DNA from: Halichondria panicea
Taxonomy: Eukaryota; Porifera; Demospongiae; Suberitida; Halichondriidae
Assembly (NCBI RefSeq): GCF_963675165.1
Contig: NC_087385.1
Span: forward strand, 1,426,501-1,490,500
DNA length: 64,000 bases
Direction of reading: 5' to 3'
A model generated the notes under the pieces. The model did not search any database, was not told the DNA's origin, and saw nothing but the letters and a program-made list of their open reading frames with translations. Shown piece by piece: positions 46,801 to 58,400 of the stretch. The position numbers were made by a program, and so were the translations under genes. Numbering within the stretch: the first letter of the stretch is position 1; every line of letters begins with the position of its first letter.

Positions 46801-49800
46801 ACATCGACTACATACATGTGTGTACTGAACTTACAATCTCAGACTCTGCAAGATTGGCTGCACTTCTGCAAGTGTGTTTGTGAGAATAAGGATAACCAAT
46901 TCACTCTCCTCCACAAAGTGTATCTGCAGATGAGAACAAAGTATGTAAACTATAGCTGGATTACTGAAAGCAGGATCATAATAATTACACATCTGCATCA
47001 ACATTATAAGAAGCGCAAGTCAAACACTTTACATGTACTCACCCTTGTCAGAGAAACAACGGAGAAGGATTGTAACCTGTTGTTTGGACTATCGAATACT
47101 CTGATTGGTACAACGTTGTATTTGTCATCAGTGGAGGCATTGAAAGTCTGCGTAAGACGAATGGTACCGTCCTGAGCGTCCAATGAGAATAGAGACTGGG
47201 AGTCAACAAATTCATAGTTGACCGTTCCAAAATCACCAGTGTCGACATCTGTAGCCTGCAGTTAAGTTAAGAGGTGTGTGTGAGCGAGGTGTACCCAGTG
47301 TGGAGTTAAGTTAAGAGGTGTGTGTGTGAGCGAGGTGTACCCAGTGTGGAGTTAAGTTAAGAGGTGTGTGTGAGCGAGGTGTACCCAGTGTGGAGTTAAG
47401 TTAAGAGGTGTGTGTGAGCGAGGTGTACCCAGTGTGGAGTTAAGTTAAGAGGTGTGTGTGAGCGAGGTGTACCCAGTGTGGATTAAAGGCATTCAAATGA
47501 TTTACACACACTCATTATACACCTCTGCTAGGACCGAAAAAACATTATTGTTGAGGTGTACACATTTTTAAGGTGCACAAAAAACATATGCCTCATGCAG
47601 AAACTTAATCATTGAGGTATTGAGAAGATTGCAAACAATGCTATACAATTCCTATAACAGTTTAGCTAAGTGCTTACCATAACTTGCCCAATAACAGTGT
47701 CCACGACAGCGGACTGGTTGACACCTGAGAGAGGTACATAGAGATGTGTATGTACGCATAAGAACTGTATTAACTAACAGTGGCTGCCTGTCACTTACCG
47801 AAGTCATACTCTGGGAGGACGGGGCGGTTGTCGTTTGCATCCTCGACATTGATTGTTACCGTGGCCACATTGCATGTCACACCTATACAGTACAAAAGAG
47901 CAATAAATTCACTTAATTAGCGGATTCACGTGATTACTTACCCGGTGAACAGAAGGCCTGCAAAAGAATAAGAAAGAGAAAGAGAAGTTAAAAAATAATT
48001 AAAGCCATACTTATTGCTTATTATTGCTTACCCCTGGAGTAGAGTCGGTACTAACAGCAGCGACAGTCACAGTCAGCTCTGTTTGACCAACATCAAAGTC
48101 CTAGGTAAGGTGTGTGTGTGTGTGTGTGTGTGAGAGAGGGGGGGGGGGGTAGAGTTAACAAGTGAGGAGCAGAGAATAATCTACTAGTTAGTTGTCATGA
48201 CATGCACTCACAACATTTGTCCTCAGAAACATATCTCCAGTTCGAGAGTCCACTCCGACAATATTGGATCCACCTATATACGGAGAAGTCACTGAGTGCC
48301 CTTGTGTCTCACTATAATTATAGCTCTGACTGACAACATGCAGGCCGCATTTTGAGGGGATAATTAATTTCTGAGACAATTATAACAATCACTTAATTAC
48401 CGATGATAAAATAGAAGGCCCTTTTCTCCACATCTCTGTCAGTTGTGTCAATCCTACCAAACGGTAAACCAGGAGTCTGACTCTCTTGTATGGTGAACAC
48501 GGGATTACCCTGTGTGCATGTGAGAAGGGGGTGTGGTTATTGAATGGAGAGTTGGCAGAGTGGAAAGGGCCTCTAAACAATGAACAATAAACACAATTTA
48601 GAGTATGCAACTCGTAATACATGCAGGTGAAACAGAAATCTGATGGCTAGACATGATCTTCAAAGATTTATTTTCATGAATCAGTTTCCCTTCCTAGGGG
48701 AGAGACCGTCTGAGCACTTTAGAACGAACTTTTTGGCTATGTCAGAATTTCGACTAATCAGATCAAAGAAATAATGAGCGACAAGAAGTGTATGCGTTCT
48801 ACGCAGTGGAACTCATTATTGTATACGAGCTACATATAGTACGACGAGTTGACTACTGTGTAACACTTTTCTTGTTCCTTTAGCAACATTCTTGGAGCAA
48901 GCCAAATAAAAAAATTCATAGCTGCTAGTTCGTATGAAGGCCGAGAAGGGTGACCTGCCACCGCCTACCGCCACAATTAACCGTGTGCGGAAGCTTTAGC
49001 CGCGCGTGTAGTCCCACTAAAACGAAACAACAGGTTAATAATGGGCTAGGTTAGGGTTAGGGTATAGGGTTAGGGTTAGAGTTAGGGATAGTTATTGACT
49101 ACTATTTCGTTTTAGTGGGCGTTTCGTTTTAACGGGACAACACACACGCGCTTTTAGGTACGCGTTTACTCAATGTGCGCGGTAAACAAAAAACTGCCAA
49201 CAATTTGAGCCTGCACAAGGTTAAAGGTCAATAAATTTCTGTCTGCATTCTAATTAACGTATTTTGACCCACCACCGCCTACCGCCACAATTAACCGGGT
49301 GTGGGAGCTTTGTTAGCCATGCATGCGTGCTTAAAGTTAAGCATTCAAGGTAGGACGTTCAAGGCGCCCGGTTAAACAAAGCCCGCTAACAATTTTATGC
49401 AGTAACTTTGGCTTGGTTGTGATGCCGAGGATAGTGGAGGGCTGTTTCTTCGCAGTAAGTGGGGTGGAGCTGTTTTGCAGTGGTTTCAGCGTTGGGAACT
49501 CCAACAATTTTGTGTCAAGCCATTCGTCGGTCATGCCAATCTTATACGCTGCATATACTGGCGTCTAGAAGAGAGAAGAGATGGATGCTAAACCTCCTGA
49601 CTCACAGTCAACCACCAATGATCCTCCAACAACCAAGCAATCTCTCACAGCCAGCATTGTAGGAGCTGTGTCTAGAGTTGTCTTTGTCATCTTTTTGTGC
49701 AGTTTATATTGTGTTACTAAGACAGTGTTATGTTGCTATGCCCTCAGGATATAAACTAGTTATAACATATTGACTCTATAAAATATAAGAAGGCCAATTT

Positions 49801-52800
49801 ACCATACCTGGCTGTGAAGGAATTGGGTTACAAAGAGCTCAGACCCAAGCAAGAGGTATAGCTAGCTGCAAAATTGACTTTGTGGTATTTGCACATGACT
49901 ACATTCCTCAGTGCAATAGTGACCAGACGTTCACTCCCCCTCAATATCTACTCAAACGTTCTCTCCCCGCGGAAAGGCGGCTGATTCATGAAACTACGGT
50001 TACTGCTGGAATACACATACACACACAGTCAGCTTTACCATTGTCGTAGTGTAGGCTGTCCCCCCACAAAATGCAAAATGTGGGACATTATTTATTTCCC
50101 CTTATACTGGTTACCAGTTGTTTAGTGTCAGAGGAAAGTCTTGCATTGTTGGACATAGTAATAATAGAGTACCGTATATCTTCTAATATCAGACATTTCT
50201 AATTATCCCGAACACTGTTCTGAAAATTTCCTTGTTCTAATACAGCGGACACTCTGGTGCTTTAAATATCTAGACGATACCTTGAAAAGTTAAGATACAA
50301 ATCAAGCAACGTACGACATAGCTTAGCAAAAGTACTGCAGTTTTTTAGACAACTAGTGCAACTGTACTATTAGCTCACCTGCAGCTGTATGCCTGTTCTA
50401 ATTATTTCGGACATCTCACATTAGCCTCGATCCCAGGCCGCTCTTCCTCGAAGAGAGGGCCTGGTATCGACTGTTTGCGCATGCGCCACCTATTACCCAG
50501 AAAGTGGATAATTCGGATATCATTGTATTTGCTCAGTAAAACTGAGCAAAACAATGACGTCACAACGAACGGAAGTGGATTGAAGAAAGTGGATAGAAGA
50601 AGGTTTCTAGCCCGTGTGATAGCATTCTAATAGCTACCCTTAGCCTACTATGTTAACAAAGGACTCGCAGCCTGCAACAGTGTGGATAACAATCCTCTGA
50701 AAGGAGGGGAAGGCTGACAATAGCCTATATGGATAGGCCACGCCCATCTGACACTAACCTTGGTGAAAGTCAACTCTATCAGAAAGAAATTGCTGCTGTA
50801 ACCAATACAGCTCTGTCTCTAGCTAGCTAGCTATATAGCTCTGTGTCTGACTTTTAATATGAAGAGTATTCTTTGTCTGTATAATAATTATGTTATTCAG
50901 GATATAATTCGGGTAAAATTCAGTTTAATGGAAAACATTACGGGAATATTATCCAATAATTTTGCGCATGCGCAAGCAGTCAGTAGCAGGCCTCCTTATT
51001 GAGGCCTTGTGAAGGAGGCTAATCTCACATGTGCAATACCAATTATACCGGACAAATTTCTTATTTTTTGCTGTCTGATAAATTAGAAGATACACGAGAG
51101 TTATAGAGTACTGACCACAATTAAGTCTGTGTCATATGCCTAGCACTAGTGTGCACGTGTTTTGGAGTGGGGTATGCTCTGTTTTGCGAAGCAAGAAGGC
51201 TTTACTCTCATGAAAGAACAGGCCCAGTCAGATATATACATAACTATATGGATTGACTACAAGGTTGATAGGTGACGGAGCAATGTAAATCACAATAACC
51301 TAAATCATCCTAACCCTATAATCCTATAACCCTTTCACCATTGCATATGCCTTGGAAATTATAGACACGAATCCTTGTTACAATACTATGGTGTGGTTTT
51401 ATGGCATTGGCTCATGCTGGCTGAGTGCTAAAAATAGAAACTCTTTTCATCGTTGGGGGGTCACTCCAACACCGTATTTCTCGTGCGGCTCCCCCTCCAG
51501 GCGCAACAGTGATTTTTAGGGATTAGATTGCTTGGAGGTTCCTATAATTAAAAAAGATTATGGCTCAACTAGTGAGTCCGGAGCAAGGCAATCAGTTTTT
51601 GATATAGTACCATTTGGTAACATTCTCATACTGACATGATTATTCTCAGTTCATCTCTATTACCATTTGATATTTGAGATTATCTGAGATAATTATATTA
51701 TTTTTTAGGTATAAGCTCTAGATATTCTGTAATCTTATTGATTATTTAGGGGTGGTGAGAGTGATTTTGAAATGTCTTGTAATCAGCTGAAATTCATATC
51801 CTTTAAACATAGCCACAAGGGCTATAATTGTTATTGCAATTGTAATAAAGATCACGTTTAGGTCCACATTAATATCCATTCCACACACCCATCCAATTAT
51901 GATTATCATGCTTTTTAAATAAATGTTCTCTAACTGCACCATCAGTTATGGTGGGAAGAGGCATGTACTTACTTAGACATTCACTCACTTACAATCATGT
52001 ACGTAGCTAGCCTCGATTCCAGGCCGCACCAAAGGTGGTTGTTTAGGCCTTGTGAAGGAGGCTAGTACGTAGCATGTAGCTAGCAAATTAAAGATTAGAT
52101 CAAATCAGATTGGCTAGAGACTCATGTTTGCTGTTAGCCTCGATCCCAGGCCGCACTCCCTCGAAGAGTGGGCCTGGGATCGACTGCTTGCGCATGCGCT
52201 AACCATCCGCCGGTATCTGGCGGATCCGGATAACAACGTTTACGGTGAGTAAAAACAATGACGTCACAACGAACGGAAATGGATTGAAGGTTACTAGCCC
52301 ATCTGATAGTATTCTGACAGCTACTCTTAGCCTGCTATGTTAACAAAAGACTCACAGCCTAGCTAGCTAGTTTTGGGTGGCTTTGATTCGAGACATAAAA
52401 CTGTCTAGTCCTGCGCATACGCAATCTATATACCTACGATGCCATTATTATGAATTATAACCTCAATGGGTCGATGCCATTAGTAATAGATACAGCATGA
52501 GATCTAGACTAATGTATTGCTTATAATTTATTGCATACATCACGAGGATTCGTTCACTAGTGCACAACGATCCTTAATGCCTCGAAGCCAGGTGAGCAGA
52601 CTCAGAACACACACACACACACACACAGCTGTGGCGCGACTCTGGTTAATAATAAACACAGCTTACAATGCTACACTCAAATGCTTAATTCAATAGTGCA
52701 GGAGAGTGGGCAGGGCGGTTATTGAATAGAGAATTAGCAGAGTGCAAAGGGTAGATATAGAGAATTTATGGCTATGAAGTTATTTGACTGCACATACAAA

Positions 52801-55356
52801 GCCCTTCCCCCTCACCTCGAACTCTGGGAGATTGTCGTTGACGTCCAGAATGTTGACGGTGATTGAGGTTTGAGAGCTGAGTGATGTAGTGCCACTGTCA
52901 CTGGCCTCAATGGTCACCTGTACATTGTTGCATGCAATGGTCACCATAGTTACTCGAATGTATCAGCTGATTGATCAAACAATACATATATGTGCTTTAA
53001 TTGCAAAGTGAGATAATTATATACTCCACATACTCCACATAGTTATTATACAGTGTGTAACTATAGGGCAACATAACTACGGTCAGTCAGAGGGACATAA
53101 AGAAGTGTACGAGTGTGAGGAGTAAGTGTTCGTACCATGTACTGGGGTGTGGTTTCTCTGTCCAGGGAAGAGGACACCAACAAATTACCACTGCTGTCAA
53201 AGCTGAATGGAATGGAGCCGTCCTGATTAGCAACACGGAATGTGATCTCTCCGTTTTCGTCGATGTCGGCATCAGACGCTTCGATTGTCGTGACTTTAGC
53301 CCCGACACTTGCACTCTGCAATAATTATATTCAAACGAGTAAAAAAATGTATCATCCTTCGAACCGGATTTGAACCAGTGACCTATGGATACCTATACCA
53401 CTACAGTCCACCGCTCTACCAACTGAGCTATCGAAGGACACACACTACAATGCCTCAGGGGAATTAACCCATGCACGACAACTAAATTTGGAACTACAAA
53501 AAAGTAAAATGTTTTAAGCCGGATTTGAACCAGCGACCTATGGATTACTACAGTCCACTACTCTGTGCTATCGAAGGACACACACTACAAGCTAGGCCTC
53601 AGGGGAACCTACATGTATGGATTAAATATTTAAGCTACGTACGATAAAAAAATCCTTCGAGCCGGATTTGAACCAGCGACCTATGGATACCTATATACCA
53701 CTACAGTCCACCGCTCTACCAACTGAGCTATCGAAGGAGACACACTATAATGCCTCAGGGGAGTTAACCCATGAATGACAATAACATTTCAGCTACGAAA
53801 AAATTCTTTGTGCCGGATTTGAACCAGCGACCTATGGATACCACACCACCTACAGTCCACCGCTCTGAGCTATCGAAGGACACACACTACAATGCCTCAG
53901 GGGAAATTGGGCCGGTTTCTGAAGTAACCTATGGAAATATTTCAGCTACGATAAAACTAAAAAATCCTTCGAGCCGGATTTGAACCAGCGACCTATGGAT
54001 ACCTATATACCACTACAGTCCACCGCTCTACCAACTGAGCTATCGAAGGACACACATGCACTAGCGGAGTACTAGCTCACCTCTGCAATGCTATACACTA
54101 GAGTCGGATCGATCTCAAACACAGGTGGGTTGTCATTGACGTCGAGGACTTCTATAAAAACTTGCAGCGTATTGAACAATGACACAGCTGCTCTGCTGTT
54201 GACTGCTTCCACGGTTACCATGAGTGGACTTTCTAACCGCTCACGATCAATGCTCCCGTTCACAAATATTGAACCACTCTGATCAATCCCGAGCAAATCA
54301 CCTATAGAGGCAGAGAGAAAATATTAGTATGTATGCAAGTAACTATAATTATATGAGTGAGGGAAATGAGAAAATTGTAATTTCTGAGAGAGCTATGTAG
54401 TTGCAGGTTTTTGAAGCACTTTTACAGCTAAAGCAACACAGGCAGTAACAGCACACATACTACAGTTACACTGACAATTACGTACCTTCTGTAATGACAC
54501 CAGTGAATCTGTACTCAATTTCAGCGTTGACTCCCTCGTCCTGGTCCGTTGCCCTGACAACACCGATGATTGAGCCCACTATAGCACCTTCAGTCACAGT
54601 GAAGTCAGTCTCGCCAGTATCAAACATGGGGGCATTGTCGTTGACATCGGTTACGGATACAATCAGCTGTAAAGAAGGGAGACAGTGTAAAATACTATTA
54701 CAATTATAGTAACTGGGTGTGACATGTACATACACAGTCTATGTACATGAACATGTACTGTGCATTTGACTACCGAGACCTGAGCAGGGTGTGCTACGTA
54801 ACTATGGACACACGGAGGTGAACACTACATACGAAATAGAATGAATGAAATGCGCATGCAGGGCTTACCAGAGCTTGTGTCTGTCTTGGAGGGTTCCCAG
54901 AGTCAGCTGCTTGTAGTTGCAACGAGTACGAGGCCACACCCTCTCTGTCCAGCTCACCGCTCACCAACACAGCACCAGATAAAGAGTCGATACCAAATGG
55001 TGAGTTCTCAACATTCACTGGCACACCATTCGACAGTACAGATAGTATTGAGTATGAAACCAGGCCATTGTTTCCGATATCCGAGTCTGTTGCCGAGACC
55101 ACCAGTAGATTGGAGTCACTGCCGTAAGAGCCCTCAGGGACTGTCAGAGTGTAGGAGCTGTTCTCAAAGGCGGGGGTGTTGTCGTTTTCGTCTAGGATGA
55201 TAATACAGACAATGCCTGAGGTGTTCAGAGGGGGTAGACCCTGATCTTGTACTGTGATAATGAGTTCATACTGAGGGATGGTCTCACGATCCAGGGTTGC
55301 ATTGATGTAGATTGCTCCTGTCTCGGCTGCAAGTGTGTGTGTGTATGTATGTGTAC

Positions 55357-55435
<79 letters not shown>

Positions 55436-58400
55436 CGTGTGTGCATGTGTTCAGTGGTGGGGTTTAGCAACCTAGTGAAGGGACTGTCTAAAGAGAGACT
55501 TACCGTTAATGATGAAGTGTTCTTCAGGCAGCTGTGACTGAATGAAATAGAGCAGGGCCGAGTTGTTTCCAATATCAGCATCACTTGCAACCACCATATG
55601 CACCTGCAGAAGAAATAATTGGGGAAAAATGATTACACTGTACCATTGGGAGGGGGGACTGGTTGTTAAGGTACGTAGTATCATAGTTACCAATATTTGT
55701 CTTACCTCAGAACCAACTCCGGTACTTTCTGATATTTCAACTCCAACATTTGGTTCGGAGATGAAAGGAGTTTCGTCATTTACATCCTCCAATACTATGG
55801 TGATGAATGTCTCATCAGTCAGAGGGAAGTCAGATGTATCCATCACCTGGGGTTAAAGTCAACCGTCAAAGAGTACACTTCCTACTGTAGCCTACAATAC
55901 ACTGTATGTATATACACTTCTGCTAACAGAATACTTATCATATACCTACCTGAATCAGTAGTCGGTAGCTGTCTTGTGCTTCTCTGTTCAAGTCACTCGC
56001 CACAGTGATCTCACCAGTGGTACCATTAATCAGAAACTGGTTCGCCTCGTTGCCATTGGTGATTACAAATCGTAAGTCAACGCTATCTCCGTCCACTGCT
56101 GAAACCATACCCACTAAACTACCAACGGCTGCATTTTCAGCAATTGTGAATTCGGCACTTGGATTGAGAATGGTAGGTGGGTTGTCGTTAACGTCGACTA
56201 CTTGAATAGTGATGTCAAGACTTCCATTCAGTATCGGGACTCCAGAATCAACAACTGTCACTGTGAGCATATACACCTGTTCCGTTTCAAAATCCAGCTG
56301 GCCTGTCAACGTGATCACTCCCGTTAACAACCCGATATTGAACAGCTGCTCTCCTTCACCTTCTATAGAATACATCCTCAAACCATTCGATCCGGAATCA
56401 GCGTCTGTTGCTCTAGCGACATAAATTTCGATTCCAGTACCAGTATCTTCAGTTACAGGCAGGATAACAAAGTCAGGATCAAAGGTAGGACTGTTATCAT
56501 TGTCATCAATAACCGCTATCTCCATGGGAACGGACGAGGATTGCACGCCGTCACTAACTTGGAGGGTTAGCTCAGAATAACGAGTCTGTAGTTCGTAGTC
56601 AATGTCTGTGTTGGTTGTGATGACTCCATTTGATTGGTTGATGGTAAATAATTGCGCATGGTTGCCAAGGAGACTGAAGAATAACGGACTTGTGTCCGGA
56701 TCTGTGACCATCAGAGGAGACGTCTGTGAGGGAGGAAGAGAACTATTAATAAAGGAGATTAAAGGATCATACGTACAATCATATAACTGAACACGAGTTT
56801 GGAAAGGATGATTCATTTTAGAATACCGTATTACTAGAATATTTTGCTGGTGAAAAACCTTTGCAAATGAGCCAAATCAGCAGAAAATTTGACCCTTTGC
56901 GATCTAACTATTGCGTTCTGGCAAGGATCGGTGTATTTACGTAATAATTTAGGTTTTGCAGATTTTATTGTTGCGAATTGATCAACCCTCGCAAAATTCG
57001 CAAATGTTTGATACTCGCAAAACATTCTAGTAATACGGTAGCTGGTACAACATGTACATGTAGCTCAAGCTCTAAGTACATACAGTGTAGACCTACACGT
57101 ATATGTACATGTAGATGGTGGTATGCGTATGTAATTGAACACTGTTTGATCGGACCAAAGTGCTGAAACGAAAGGTTCTGCTCTTGTAAGCACATGTCCT
57201 ACTCCATGCATGCACACACGTACATGTACGTACCAGTTGTACAGTAGTCCCCAGAGGAGTGTTCTCCATCACAACGCCTCTGTAGGATAAAGCATCAAAC
57301 ACTGGAGTGTTGTCATTGACATCCAGTATGTTCACCATCACCATGGCAAACGTCTACACAGAGAGAAAACATACATTTGTCAAGGTGCGAGTTAATTGTG
57401 CTGGGGCCAAGATATTCTATATACGTACATGATCACGATTGTACTAGCTTAAACAAGTACAGTAGCTGGAAACGTTAAATTACTAATGGCACGAAACATG
57501 CAGACCATGCTTTTTGTACTAGAAATGCACACATGTATTGAGGGCGATACTAACCTGCTGTACACTATCAGGGTTGTCAGCGGAGTCTGTTGCTATGACA
57601 ACCAATTGGTACTCTGTCGTCAGCTCCCTGTCCAATCTTCCAGCCACAGTGATCACTCCAGTCTGAGGAGGTAAGGGGAGGGGGGGAGAGTGTCATAAAG
57701 TGCTCACTACTAAATGCACCAATGACTATCGTATATACCGGCCAATAAACATAGGTGAGCTGTTTCACAATATTTTCTATGTATGTATATCCCCCCACAC
57801 TCAGTAGGGTGTCCACAGGCTGACTGCAGCAATAGGTACACACACATGTACTCACGGTTGGGTCTCTGATCTCGAAGGGCACACTCATTCCTGTGGTAGT
57901 GTTGGAGAGAACACTGTACGTGATGGACTGATGGATGCCCTGGTCCAGATCTGTTGCCATGACAGTGATGATCTCGGAACCCACGGTAGCATTTTCAAGA
58001 ACATTTGCTACATACCCTCCAGAGGGTATGACAAAGATGGGTCGGTTGTCATTGGCGTCGGTCACATTGAACACTATTGTCACCTGTGCAACAAAACAAC
58101 ACCTGAATAGCTTTATAAAAGGTTTTGCATTATTGCAATGAAAGATACTCACAAGCTTCAATATAATAATGGTTATCTACGGTATTACCAAAGTAAATGT
58201 TGATCTTGACGTTAATTCACAATAAGTATACACTGCAATTTTCTAGCAGTATGGTCAGTTACTCACAGTGTCCTGGTTGTACCCCATCCCCTGGTCAGTT
58301 GCCACGACAACCAGTGTGATAGCAGGGACAGTTTCTCTGTCCAGGCTCTTGGCCAGAGACAAAACTCCAGTGTCCACGGTGACAGAGAATGTGAAATCTG

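Noticed and set aside
49043..49089. TTAGGG-like repeats as a chromosome end or assembly join
   Set aside because: The repeat is short, degenerate and flanked on both sides by ordinary sequence within one cadherin intron, whose exons continue in phase on both sides.
53340..54060. The repeated tRNA-Tyr units as a CRISPR array or SINE array
   Set aside because: The repeats are full tRNA genes with A and B boxes, introns and terminators. There is no poly-A or retroposon tail, and the spacers are also repeated.
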